From Deltaproteobacteria bacterium (GTDB taxonomy: Bacteria > Desulfobacterota > Binatia > Binatales > Binataceae): DNA of 64,000 nucleotides. The stretch covers positions 34,578-98,577 of the forward strand of contig JAJYRQ010000010.1 of NCBI GenBank assembly GCA_021794015.1, read 5' to 3'. Below are positions 46,788 through 55,259 of this stretch, piece by piece. The position numbers and the translations under genes were made by a program. The notes under the pieces were generated by a model. The model did no database searches and was not told the origin of the DNA. It saw nothing but the letters and a program-made list of their open reading frames with translations. Within the stretch, counting starts at the first letter, position 1, and each line of letters opens with the position of its first letter.

Positions 46788-47249
46788 ATGGCAGCGGAAA
46801 CAAGTCAGCGCGGCAGACTGGTGTCGCAGATAAATGTCACGCCGCTGGTCGACGTGATGCTGGTGCTGCTGGTCATCTTCATGGTCACGGCGCCCATCCT
46901 GCAGCAGGGAGTCGAGGTCAGCGTGCCGCGGGTGCGGGCGGGCCCGCTGCACGGCCAGGAGCAGCAGTTCGTGGTGTCGGTGACCCGGCAGGGCAGCGTC
47001 TACCTCAACGATACCCGGCTGGACCTGGAGCAACTCAGGCAAAAGCTTGCCGCCATCGCGGTCGAGCGGCCCGACCGCCAAGTCTTCATCCGGGCCGACG
47101 AACTGGTGCCGTACGGCACGGTCATCCGCGTGATGGCCGCGCTTAAGGCGGCCGGTGTGCGCAACGTCGGCATGATCACCGAGACGCCTTCGGCGCAAGA
47201 AGCGGCCAGGCCGCTTGCAATTCCCCGGCGTGGCAGCTCCAGCCATTAG
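46788..47249 (+). CDS. tolR: TolR/ExbD-family protein
   Basis: A 153-residue protein with one N-terminal transmembrane helix containing the conserved Asp in INVTPLVDVMLVLLVIFMV, then a periplasmic domain of about 110 residues. It partners with TolQ in energising the Tol-Pal system. It overlaps the next gene by up to 35 bases, indicating coupled translation. Confidence 0.94.
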   Translation: MAAETSQRGRLVSQINVTPLVDVMLVLLVIFMVTAPILQQGVEVSVPRVRAGPLHGQEQQFVVSVTRQGSVYLNDTRLDLEQLRQKLAAIAVERPDRQVFIRADELVPYGTVIRVMAALKAAGVRNVGMITETPSAQEAARPLAIPRRGSSSH

Positions 47250-48297
47250 CGGCAGCGCCAGGACGGGGCGGCTGGGCTACGCAGTAGCCATCGCCCTGTC
47301 ACTGGCGGCGCATGTGGGTTTGCTCACGGCAGCCCTGGTGTTGGCGCCGCGCTACCTTAAGCCGCCCCGCGTCACGGTGCCGGCCTACACGGTGAAGATC
47401 GTTGATGCGAGCGTGGCGGGCGACCTGGGCACGCACCTCCCGCCGCTTGCGCCGCCGCCTCCACCCAGACGCGCCGCGCATCGGCCCGCCGCGCCCGAGC
47501 CTGCGCCGCGCCTCCAACCCCCGAAGGCGCCGGTGGAAATCCTGCCGCCGGAGCCGGACCGCGAAGCGGTGGTACTCAACACGCTTGGCCGCCGCCCGCT
47601 CACCCCAACGCCGCCGCCGACGCCCACGCCGGCGCCGACGCCGCCACCCACGCCGGCGCCCACTGCGCGGCCGAGCCCGCCGCCGGTGCCCACTTTACGC
47701 CCGACACCCGGCGCGCGGCCCAGTCCGCTGCGGCGTCCGGCCCGGGCGGTTTCGCCGCCGTCCTCGGCAAAGCGCCGGCCGCGCAGCAAGCCGGCAACGC
47801 CCGCGCCGCTTCGCACCCCGTCGGTTGCCGAACGGTTCGCCAGGCTGCGCGAACAGCTTCTTGCCGAGCACCTGGCCGCAACCGCCAAGCCCCGCAAGGA
47901 GGCCGCCGCCCAGGGCACGGGGCCGCTTGAGGCGCGGGCTCTCCAGCCGGGCGCAGGCATGGGAGTCGGCCCCGGAACGGGCAGCGCCGGGATTCAAAAA
48001 GACGCCGAGTTTTTGCTGTATTATCGTACGGTACAGGCGAAAATTAAGAATGCCTGGACCTTCTCAGGGGGACGCAGCGATCTGGAAACGCAAGTGCGAT
48101 TCGCAATCGAAGCGGACGGCGCTCTGACCGGCGTGAAAATCACGCGCGGCTCGGGAGACCCGGCTTTCGACGATTCGGTGATCCGGGCGATTCGCCGAGC
48201 GGCGCCCTTTGCGCCGCCGCCGGAAAAACAGCGCACCGCATTTGCCCAAGGCGTGGAGGCCATCTTCCGGCTTGGCGAACTCAAGTCTGGAGCATAG
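47215..48297 (+). CDS. tolA: TolA-like protein with C-terminal TonB domain
   Basis: About 360 residues. An N-terminal membrane anchor (AVAIALSLAAHVGLLTAALV) contains the SHLS-like His. A proline/threonine-rich stretch from about 85 to 200 is rich in (P)TPPPTPTPAPTP repeats. The TonB-type C-terminal domain starts near KNAWTFSGGRSDLETQVRF. Unlike E. coli TolA, the central part is proline-rich and not a long helix. It links TolQR to Pal and TolB. The start is a TTG; GTG 47230 is an alternative. Confidence 0.88.
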   Translation: MQFPGVAAPAISGSARTGRLGYAVAIALSLAAHVGLLTAALVLAPRYLKPPRVTVPAYTVKIVDASVAGDLGTHLPPLAPPPPPRRAAHRPAAPEPAPRLQPPKAPVEILPPEPDREAVVLNTLGRRPLTPTPPPTPTPAPTPPPTPAPTARPSPPPVPTLRPTPGARPSPLRRPARAVSPPSSAKRRPRSKPATPAPLRTPSVAERFARLREQLLAEHLAATAKPRKEAAAQGTGPLEARALQPGAGMGVGPGTGSAGIQKDAEFLLYYRTVQAKIKNAWTFSGGRSDLETQVRFAIEADGALTGVKITRGSGDPAFDDSVIRAIRRAAPFAPPPEKQRTAFAQGVEAIFRLGELKSGA

Positions 48298-48361
48298 GCG
48301 GCGCGGCTGCCAGGGCCGGCCGGCGCCGGAGCGCGGCGGGCGTGCAGCGGGATTCAGACAT

Positions 48362-49675
48362 ATGAAACGTTGGCTTGGCAGCGTGGTCGCAACCGTCGTC
48401 GTGCTGGCCTGGGGCGGTCTTGGCGCGGCCCAGATCAAGATGGAGATCGTGGGCCCCGGCTCGACCCTTTCACCGATCGCCGTAGCGGGCCTTAAGAACC
48501 TCGGCGGGGACGACGAGCAGCGGCTTTCGGCCCGCTTCGTCGACACGCTGCGGCGCGATCTCGAACTGAGCGGCTATTTCCGCGTGATCGATCCGCGCGC
48601 CTACATCGAAGACCCGCAAACCTCGGGCTACGACATCGGGCAGTTCAACTTTGCCGACTGGCGCGCGATCAACGCCGATTTCGTGGTCAAAGGCGCCGTG
48701 TCGCGCAAGGACGGACAGGCGGTGGTCGTGGCGATGCTCTTCGATGTCGCCCAGCAGCGCCGCATGATGGGCAAGCGCCTGGAGGGGGCGCCCTACGAAG
48801 TCCGCCGCATGGCGCGGCGCTTTGCCGACGCGGTGCTGGCGGCGACCACCGGCGTGCGCGGGCCGTTTGACACCAGGCTCGCGTTTGTCTCGCCCGACGG
48901 CGCCCGGTTTAAGGAGATTTTCACGGCGCCGCTCGACGGCTACGGGCTTTCCCGTCTCACCAACAACCGCACGATAAATCTTTTTCCGAGCTTCGACCGC
49001 ACCGGGCGTCGCCTGGTCTACCTCTCCTACAAGAGCGGACATCCGGCCCTCTACCTAGCCGACCTGGAAACGCAACGTGAGCGGGAAATCCCGAGCCGCC
49101 TCGGGATGACCGTGGGCGGGGTGCTCACGCCCGACGGCAGGGCGGTGGTGGCGTCGATCTCGCGCGACGGGGCAACCAACCTTTACTTGCTGGATTTCGG
49201 CGGAGAAGTCATCAGGGAGCTGACCCACAACGCCGCGATCAACGTCGGCCCGGCGGTGTCGGCGGACGGCAAGCTGGTCGCGTTCACCTCGGACCGCTCG
49301 GGCACGCCGCAGATTTACCTTGAGAGCTTGGCCGGCGGGCGGGCGCAACGGCTCACCTACCGGGGCGACTACAACACCACGCCGAGCTTTTCGCCAAGCG
49401 CGGACCGCGTCGCATACCAGTCTCGAGTGGGCGGCCGGTTCGACATTTTCGCCGTCAGCACGCAAGGCGGCGAGCCGGTCAGACTGACCGACGGCGTGGG
49501 GTCCAACCAGTGGCCGGCCTGGTCGCCCGACGGCCGCTACCTGGTCTTCAGTTCCAACCGCGGTGGTCGGCCGAGGCTTTACCTGCTGTTGGTGAGCACA
49601 CACAAAGTGGTTTCGGCTTTGATGGAGGAAAGAGGCGATGAAACAAGTCCTGCTTGGTCCTGGTGGCTTCGCTGA
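48362..49675 (+). CDS. tolB: TolB, periplasmic beta-propeller protein
   Basis: A 437-residue protein with a signal peptide (LGSVVATVVVLAWGGLGAA), an N-terminal alpha/beta domain (FVDTLRRDLELSGYFRVIDP) and a six-bladed propeller with repeated SPDG-like turns (TPDGRAVVASISRDG, SADGKLVAFTSDRSG, SPDGRYLVFSSNRGG). It binds Pal. ATG 48362 is chosen because the signal peptide begins there. The end overlaps pal by 38 bases. Confidence 0.95.
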   Translation: MKRWLGSVVATVVVLAWGGLGAAQIKMEIVGPGSTLSPIAVAGLKNLGGDDEQRLSARFVDTLRRDLELSGYFRVIDPRAYIEDPQTSGYDIGQFNFADWRAINADFVVKGAVSRKDGQAVVVAMLFDVAQQRRMMGKRLEGAPYEVRRMARRFADAVLAATTGVRGPFDTRLAFVSPDGARFKEIFTAPLDGYGLSRLTNNRTINLFPSFDRTGRRLVYLSYKSGHPALYLADLETQREREIPSRLGMTVGGVLTPDGRAVVASISRDGATNLYLLDFGGEVIRELTHNAAINVGPAVSADGKLVAFTSDRSGTPQIYLESLAGGRAQRLTYRGDYNTTPSFSPSADRVAYQSRVGGRFDIFAVSTQGGEPVRLTDGVGSNQWPAWSPDGRYLVFSSNRGGRPRLYLLLVSTHKVVSALMEERGDETSPAWSWWLR

Positions 49676-50207
49676 GCGGGCGGCGCGTGGCCCGCGCGCC
49701 GCGGCGCTTTTCGGTCTGGTGCTGGCGCTGGTCCTGTGGGGATGTGCTTCGACCAAGGCCGGCCCCGCAGCCGGGACCGGCGGCGCGCAAGCCGGCCTGG
49801 GCGAAAACGCGATCGCGGGCAATCAAAGCTCGCTGGCCAGCTTCCAGAAGGGGACCCTGGGAGCAAACGCCGGCGGGCCGCTGCGCGACATACATTTCTC
49901 CTTCGACGATTACACCGTCACGCCCGAGGAGGGTACCATCCTGCGCGCCGACGCTCTGTGGCTTAAGGATCACCCCGGCACCCGCGTCCAGATCGAGGGC
50001 CATTGCGACAACCGCGGCTCTGAGGAATACAATATAGCTCTCGGCGCGAAACGGGCGCAGGCAGCCAAGAATTACCTGGTTACCCTGGGCATCGGAGCGA
50101 GCCGAATCTCGACCATAAGCTACGGCAAGGAGCTGCCCTTGTGCACGGAAAACACCGACCAGTGCTGGGCCCGTAACCGGCGCGATCACTTCGTCGTGCT
50201 GCGCTAG
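49638..50207 (+). CDS. pal: Peptidoglycan-associated lipoprotein Pal
   Basis: A 189-residue lipoprotein. The lipobox is LVLWGCAS, then an Ala/Gly linker, then an OmpA-like domain starting IHFSFDDYTVTPEE, with the peptidoglycan-binding motif EGHCDNRGSEEYNIALGAKR. Pal anchors the outer membrane to peptidoglycan. The gene overlaps tolB, and cpoB follows 9 bases later. Confidence 0.95.
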   Translation: MKQVLLGPGGFAERAARGPRAAALFGLVLALVLWGCASTKAGPAAGTGGAQAGLGENAIAGNQSSLASFQKGTLGANAGGPLRDIHFSFDDYTVTPEEGTILRADALWLKDHPGTRVQIEGHCDNRGSEEYNIALGAKRAQAAKNYLVTLGIGASRISTISYGKELPLCTENTDQCWARNRRDHFVVLR

Positions 50208-50216
50208 GACAGCGCC

Positions 50217-51056
50217 GTGAAGCAACGCCTGTGCAACCACCTGCTGCTCTGGAGCGCCGTGACGGTCGCCGGATGCGCCAGCGGGGCCGATCTCAGCCAG
50301 CTCCAGCAAAACCAGTTCGCCGTGCGTCAGATGATCGCCAACGACCGCCAGCAGATCGACGAACTGCGCGAGGAGGTCGCCCAACTGAACGACCGGCTCA
50401 CCCGCCTGCAGCACGAAGACGGTACGGCGCGCCCCGGACCGCTCAATGCGCGCTTGACGGCCGTCAACCGGCGTCTGACCAAGCTCGAGCAACAGGTCAA
50501 GGCCCTGGGCGCCCCGGCCGCCGGCGCCGTCGGCCCGTCGGCCGCAGAAAACCCGCCGGCCGCTCCTGTTGCAGCGCTCGCCCCACCGCCCAAGCCGGCT
50601 GCCCCTGCGCCCCCCGGCCTGCCTAACTGGCGCGAGAAGCTGGCCAATGAGCTCGGCGCCGGAGTCAGCCGCTCGACCCCCGGCGCGGCGCTTTACCTCC
50701 AAGGGCTAGCGGCGCTCAGGAACCGACACTACAACGCCGGCATCGTCAGACTGGCCCAGCTTCGGCACACGTTTCCCAAGTCGCCGCTGGTCGAACCGGC
50801 CGAGTATTTTTCCGCCAATGCCCTTTACGAACTGGGCAAGTACCAGCAAGCCGTCCTGCAGTTCAACGACCTGGCGCTGCGGTTTCCGGGCGGCCGATTT
50901 GCCGGCGCAGCGCTCCTGCGCGAGGCGCAGGCCTTCCTCAAGCTGCACGACGAGATCGACGCGCGGCTGACGCTCCAGAAGCTGGTCAAAGACAAGCCCC
51001 ACACCGCCGAGGCCGCGGCTGCCGACCGGATGATGAAAAACCTGGTGAGCGAGTAG
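50217..51056 (+). CDS. cpoB: CpoB/YbgF-like Tol-Pal coordinator
   Basis: A 279-residue exported protein. The N-terminus ends in a VAGCAS site, so it may be lipidated, unlike the soluble E. coli protein. A coiled coil runs from about residue 28 to 100 (LQQNQFAVRQMIANDRQQID onward), then a Pro/Ala linker and a TPR domain (ALYLQGLAALRNRHYNAGIV, YFSANALYELGKYQQAVLQF). CpoB coordinates peptidoglycan synthesis with outer-membrane constriction. The start is a GTG. Confidence 0.9.
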   Translation: MKQRLCNHLLLWSAVTVAGCASGADLSQLQQNQFAVRQMIANDRQQIDELREEVAQLNDRLTRLQHEDGTARPGPLNARLTAVNRRLTKLEQQVKALGAPAAGAVGPSAAENPPAAPVAALAPPPKPAAPAPPGLPNWREKLANELGAGVSRSTPGAALYLQGLAALRNRHYNAGIVRLAQLRHTFPKSPLVEPAEYFSANALYELGKYQQAVLQFNDLALRFPGGRFAGAALLREAQAFLKLHDEIDARLTLQKLVKDKPHTAEAAAADRMMKNLVSE

Positions 51057-51101
51057 GCCGCACCGCAGGCAACGGAATGCGCCGGATGCGGCTTGGCGCC
51101 G

Positions 51102-52025
51102 ATGCTGATCGTACGAGACGTCGACAAGATGGCCCCGGCCCAGCGGCCCGTCCTGGCCTTGGGCAACTTCGACGGCGTCCATCTGGGCCACCAGGCGATC
51201 CTGCGCGCCGCCGTCGAGCGGGCCAGGGCGTGTTCGGCGCCTGCCCTGGCGCTAACCTTCGAGCCGGCCCCGGCCCGGGTGCTGACGCCGGCGCGGGCGC
51301 CCTGCCGGCTGTGCAACGCCGAGGACAAGCTTGAACTGTTCGAGCGCTGCGGTCTGGACGGCGCCATTGTGCTGGAGTTCACGCGCGCGCTCAGCCTGTT
51401 GGCGCCCGCAGAGTTCGCGCGCCGCTACCTGGCCGCGAAGATCGGCGCGCAGATTGTCGTTGTGGGGCACAATGTAAGTTTCGGTCACAACCGCGCCGGC
51501 GACGCCGCGGCTTTGCGCGAGTTGGGCCGCGCCCTGGGGTTCGAGACCGTGGTCGTGGGGCCGGTGAAAGCGGGCACGCTGGAAGTCAGCTCGACCCTTA
51601 TCCGCCGGTTTGTGCAAAGCGGAGAAGTGCGGCGCGCCCGCGAGCTGTTGGGGCGCAACTATTTTATCAGAGGTACAGTGGTGCGCGGGCGCGGCCGAGG
51701 CCGCTTGCTCGGCTTTCCCACGATCAACCTCGAGCTGGAGAGCGAATGCGTGCCCGCCGACGGCATCTATGCGACTCTGGCCGGCTTCAACGGCAGCCAT
51801 TACCCGTCGGTTACCAGCATCGGGTTTCGGCCGACCTTTAACGAAACCGAACGCGCGGTCGAGGCCCATCTGATCGACTTTAGCGACCTGCTTTACGGCC
51901 GGCGCATCAAGCTGGAATTCGTCGAGCGGCTGCGCGAGGAGCGGAAGTTTGATTCGCCGCAGGCGCTGGCCGAGCGGATGAGACTCGACGTTGAGCAGGC
52001 GCGCGCGGTTCTGGCAGCTCTGTAG
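51102..52025 (+). CDS. ribF: Bifunctional riboflavin kinase / FAD synthetase
   Basis: A 307-residue RibF. The adenylyltransferase domain has LGNFDGVHLGHQAI with the HxGH motif and SSTLIRRFVQSGEV. The flavokinase domain has GRLLGFPTINLELE and PADGIYATL. It makes FMN and FAD from riboflavin. ATG 51102 starts MLIVRDVD; a TTG 9 bases upstream is also open. It may be co-transcribed with the cpoB gene 45 bases upstream. Confidence 0.95.
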   Translation: MLIVRDVDKMAPAQRPVLALGNFDGVHLGHQAILRAAVERARACSAPALALTFEPAPARVLTPARAPCRLCNAEDKLELFERCGLDGAIVLEFTRALSLLAPAEFARRYLAAKIGAQIVVVGHNVSFGHNRAGDAAALRELGRALGFETVVVGPVKAGTLEVSSTLIRRFVQSGEVRRARELLGRNYFIRGTVVRGRGRGRLLGFPTINLELESECVPADGIYATLAGFNGSHYPSVTSIGFRPTFNETERAVEAHLIDFSDLLYGRRIKLEFVERLREERKFDSPQALAERMRLDVEQARAVLAAL

Positions 52026-52473
52026 GCGGCGCCGCTGCCTGCGCCAGCCGCCGAGCCGGCGGCTCGGGCCGGCTGCCGGCGTCTCCCTAGTCACAACCGC
52101 AGCCAGCGTTTGTCTGCCTGTTGGCCTGTGCGCCTTGGCGGTGACGCTTGCGGGATGCTGGCCGTTTCACCACGGTCCGACGCCGCAGCAGCAATTCATC
52201 GCGGCGCTGGCTCGCGGCAACGGCGCCCAAGCGGCGAGCATCTGGCGCGCGATGACCCCACAGCAGCGTCTCGAATTCGCTCGCAGCCAGGGAATTAACG
52301 CGCCCGCTTCCGAACGGGAAGCGCGGCAGGCCGTCCTGCGCAAGCTCCAGGAAAAGTACGCCAGCCCCGACCAGGAGCAAGCCGCGCTTCCCGACCTGGG
52401 AGCTCCAAAAGCAAGCCTTTTTGACCTACCCGCATACGCCCCCGAAGCAAGCCCGAACCCTGCCCCACCGTAA
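51991..52473 (+). CDS. Hypothetical lipoprotein
   Basis: Up to 160 residues. A hydrophobic segment ends in the lipobox VTLAGC around residue 56, and the mature part starts WPFHHGPTPQQQFIAALARG. It is helical and rich in Gln/Ala with a Pro-rich tail (YAPEASPNPAPP). The only standard start codon in this frame before the lipobox is a TTG at 51991, overlapping ribF by 35 bases, and it gives an unusually long arginine-rich signal, so the true start is uncertain. The function is unknown. Confidence 0.5.
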   Translation: MSRRARFWQLCRRRRCLRQPPSRRLGPAAGVSLVTTAASVCLPVGLCALAVTLAGCWPFHHGPTPQQQFIAALARGNGAQAASIWRAMTPQQRLEFARSQGINAPASEREARQAVLRKLQEKYASPDQEQAALPDLGAPKASLFDLPAYAPEASPNPAPP

Positions 52474-52653
52474 GTAAGTCGCATATCCCTCTTTACACTG
52501 TCCCGGACGCTGGCCGCCGTTCTCGGCAGAGCCTACGCGCATGGCGGGACCTGCGCTCCAGCGCCAGGAGGGCAAAGCGCCGACGCTCGGACCTGTCTGC
52601 CTTTTGCGCCGCAACAGTTTGGGCTATAGTTGCACCGAGCGAGAGGGAACCCG

Positions 52654-52824
52654 ATGAAGGGTCTTATTACGCGATTTAAGACGGCCGGAGAGCTGCTGCA
52701 TTTCCTCTGGAAGAACAAGTTCTGGTGGCTGGTGCCACTGGTGGCTGTGCTCCTGATCCTGGGTGTAGCGGTTGTGGCGGTCCAAACTTCGGCGGTGGCC
52801 CCTTTTATTTACACGCTTTTTTAA
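52654..52824 (+). CDS. DUF5989-family small membrane protein
   Basis: A 56-residue single-helix protein. The pattern LLHFLWKNKFWWLVPLVAVL followed by a second hydrophobic half and the ending APFIYTLF is the DUF5989 signature. These peptides are often encoded beside SxtJ-like or carbohydrate/secretion genes, which are absent here. Start at ATG 52654 with GAGAGGGA upstream. The function is unknown. Confidence 0.82.
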   Translation: MKGLITRFKTAGELLHFLWKNKFWWLVPLVAVLLILGVAVVAVQTSAVAPFIYTLF

Positions 52825-52974
52825 GCTCCTGGTGCCGAAGCGGCGCGACAAAACGGCAGCAGAAGGCTTTTTCCAGAGACGCTGCCGGCAGTCGACCGTT
52901 CAGTGCCGCGGCCTGCGGCGCTAGGTAGAGGCTCAGGCGCGGATGTCCGCGGTCGAGATTTGGTGGGTTGGCCA

Positions 52975-53008
52975 TAAAGAAGAGAGCCTCCCGTTTGGGG
53001 AGGCTCTC
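52975..53008 (-). terminator. Rho-independent terminator for the 31-aa basic protein gene
   Basis: An 11-bp perfect stem, GAGAGCCTCCC at 52982-52992 with GGGAGGCTCTC at 52998-53008, closes a GTTTG loop. Read on the minus strand it is followed by TTCTTTA, so it terminates leftward transcription from the small gene at 53115-53210. Confidence 0.8.
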
Positions 53009-53114
53009 CCCGGCGCCGGTTGCGGGCACCGGGATTCGCCACAGCAGCGGATTCGGTATCCTTGGCCAGTCCTCGGAAACGATCTTCCGAGGCGCCTAAC
53101 CTCGGTCGTTAACG

Positions 53115-53210
53115 TTACTTCTTCTTCTTTTTGCTCGTCTTTTTCTTCATGGCACTTTTGCGCTTAAGTTTGGATTTGGCAGCTTTGCCGCTTCTAGCGT
53201 TTACTGGCAT
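53115..53210 (-). CDS. 31-aa lysine-rich small protein
   Basis: Thirty-one codons beginning MPVNARSGKAAKSKLKRKSA and ending in a run of lysines (TSKKKKK). About half the residues are Lys or Arg. The ATG at 53210 is preceded by a perfect GAGGAGGTG ribosome site at ideal spacing, and a strong terminator lies about 105 bases downstream, so it looks like a genuine, highly translated monocistronic gene. A nucleic-acid- or ribosome-binding role is inferred from charge only. No family is recognised. Confidence 0.72.
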   Translation of the reverse strand: MPVNARSGKAAKSKLKRKSAMKKKTSKKKKK

Positions 53211-53433
53211 AGACACCTCCTCACTTCCGCTGCTGCCGGACGAGCGAGTTCGCTCCTCCCGGATGCCCGCTTCGAACCAGTCAGCCAAACAAAATCCTAG
53301 AAAGATAACTTCACAAAGTCAAGCCTCTTGCGGACATTTTAGAAAAAAATTCTAAAGCGCCAAGGAGGGAAGTCATCAAACCCTTTTCAGGAGATTAGAA
53401 TGCCGTTCAGGCATAAGGGGGTCTGCAGTTGTA

Positions 53434-53823
53434 ATGAAGAAAGCGCCGCCTCCGGCACTGCCGTTAGTTAAGCAGCTTTGCGCCATACCGCGGGCAAAAA
53501 AGCTCTCCTTGGCGCTCGGCCTCGCCCTGGTTTTGCTCGGCTCGAACCTCTTGCTAGCGCGCAACGGCCTCAAGGACCTCGTCATTCTCCACGGGTATCA
53601 GCAGAAACTTGCGCTGGAGCGCGAACTACTGGCCAGAAAAAACCAGGAACTGCGCGACCAATCCCGGCGCCTTAGGTCGGACGACAGCTACCTCGAGGCC
53701 GTCATCCGGAGCGAACTCGCCTTTGTCAGGCCGGACGAAATCGTTTACATCTTCGGCCATGGCACCGCAAAGGACCCCGTACAGCCTGGGGCCCAGCCCA
53801 AGCAGAGCTTCGATAGGCGCTAG
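53434..53823 (+). CDS. FtsB/DivIC-like septum formation initiator
   Basis: A 129-residue bitopic protein. A transmembrane helix at about 24-42 (LSLALGLALVLLGSNLLLA) is followed by a coiled coil (YQQKLALERELLARKNQELR), then the FtsB C-terminal motif LEAVIRSELAFVRPDEIVYIF. FtsB-type proteins scaffold the divisome. It is shorter than DivIC and close to FtsB in length. No division genes lie nearby. Confidence 0.85.
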   Translation: MKKAPPPALPLVKQLCAIPRAKKLSLALGLALVLLGSNLLLARNGLKDLVILHGYQQKLALERELLARKNQELRDQSRRLRSDDSYLEAVIRSELAFVRPDEIVYIFGHGTAKDPVQPGAQPKQSFDRR

Positions 53824-53880
53824 AGACGGGACGCTGCGTAACTCCAGCGGTTCGCTTGGCGCAGGGAGGCTGCCAGCCGC

Positions 53881-54987
53881 TCAGGACGGTTGCAACAGGC
53901 CTTGTAGCTTGGCGGCCGACAGCGGGGGTTCACGCAACAGGTCGAGTGTTTCGGCCAGATGCTCGGCCGATTTCATTCCCACCAGGACGACGTCGATACC
54001 CGGCGTGGAGCGTGCAAACTGCGCAGCCAAGCGAGCATCTGAACCACCCCCTCCCAGGACGGCCCGTAGGGCGGCAGGCAGATTGCGCGCAAGCCTGCCC
54101 TGAAGCAGCGGGGCGCTGGCAAACACCGTCAGACCCAGGTCCCGAGCAACCTCGAGCGTGGACCCCCACCCGGCACTGCCTTCCTGGTTACGCAGCCCGT
54201 AGGCTTCGGTCATCGCCAGGTTGTACGGCATCTGGAGCGCACGGAAATGATGATCCGGGCCGGCTATCTGGCGCGCCAGCCCAACCAATTCGGCCAAACA
54301 AAGATAGAACCGGTCTGCCGGCTCAACCCGATAACCGTTCCAGGTTGCGGTGCCATAAACGGCGACGCGGCCAGCGGTGACCTGCTCCTCCAGCATCTCG
54401 AAGGCGCGCCGCATCCGTGACAGAAACTCCGGCCTTTCCACGGCCGTGAGCTGGCTTTCCGGGTTATGCAGGTAGTAGATGTCCACTGTTTCGATGCTCA
54501 GGTTAGCCAGGCTCGCCTGGAGCATCGCTTGCAAAAACCGCGGCGCGAGGCAGTGCGAGCCGTCGACGACCTCTTCGGGCCCAGCCAGTATGCCGCTCTC
54601 GACCAAGGTGCGGGCGAACCAGGACGCCGGGTCCTCGGGCACCGCGCCGTCAAAAGTGATGTAACCTCCCTTGGTGGCGATTAAAATTTCGTCGCGTGCG
54701 ACGTGGCCGGCCTCGACCAAGGCCCCGAGCGCGCGTCCGACCGACCGTTCGCTGCGCTGGAAGCGGTAGTTGACCGCGGTATCGATGACGTTGATGCCGC
54801 CCGCAACCGCCCCCCGTACCGTGGCCGCGTAAGCCTCATCGGTAGCCGTATCCGGCTCCCCGAGGTAGGTGCCGATTCCCAGCGGCGAGAGCGTAAGGCC
54901 GGCCGCGGCGCGAAAATCCTGCACCAGACCGGCAAACCTGCCGGCAAAACGACGGGTGCCTTCGGCTGTTGCTCGCCCGGCAAGCAT
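53881..54987 (-). CDS. Aldo/keto reductase family protein
   Basis: About 368 residues with a TIM-barrel aldo/keto reductase pattern: LSPLGIGTYLGEPD, INVIDTAVNYRFQRSERSVG with the catalytic Asp and Tyr, DEILIATKGGYITFDG with the Lys, and DIYYLHNPESQL where His normally sits. The later VASAPLLQGR-like segment and VVLVGMKSAEHL fit the NADPH-binding end. ATG 54987 is chosen; a longer in-frame stretch upstream looks non-coding. It is divergent from the lactonase gene. The substrate is unknown. Confidence 0.85.
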   Translation of the reverse strand: MLAGRATAEGTRRFAGRFAGLVQDFRAAAGLTLSPLGIGTYLGEPDTATDEAYAATVRGAVAGGINVIDTAVNYRFQRSERSVGRALGALVEAGHVARDEILIATKGGYITFDGAVPEDPASWFARTLVESGILAGPEEVVDGSHCLAPRFLQAMLQASLANLSIETVDIYYLHNPESQLTAVERPEFLSRMRRAFEMLEEQVTAGRVAVYGTATWNGYRVEPADRFYLCLAELVGLARQIAGPDHHFRALQMPYNLAMTEAYGLRNQEGSAGWGSTLEVARDLGLTVFASAPLLQGRLARNLPAALRAVLGGGGSDARLAAQFARSTPGIDVVLVGMKSAEHLAETLDLLREPPLSAAKLQGLLQPS

Positions 54988-55259
54988 TGATTGGCCAGGG
55001 GCTGCGGCGCCTTCGGCGGCCTCCTTGACCAAGCCTAAGCGACGGCCGACCTGTTGGCCATACCACCTACCGTAACGGCCGTTGGCCCATGGGGCGTTCC
55101 ATCCTTTACGGCCGCGTCCGGATGTGCGACAACTTGTCCGAAGAAGGTCGGCACGAACGGAAGCGGTCGCAAAGAAGACGGCCGGTTGTAGCCGACCGGC
55201 GCCGCACGCTGGCGGCTCGCCCGACGCCGGGCGATGCAAACTAAAGGAGGGCCAGGGCC

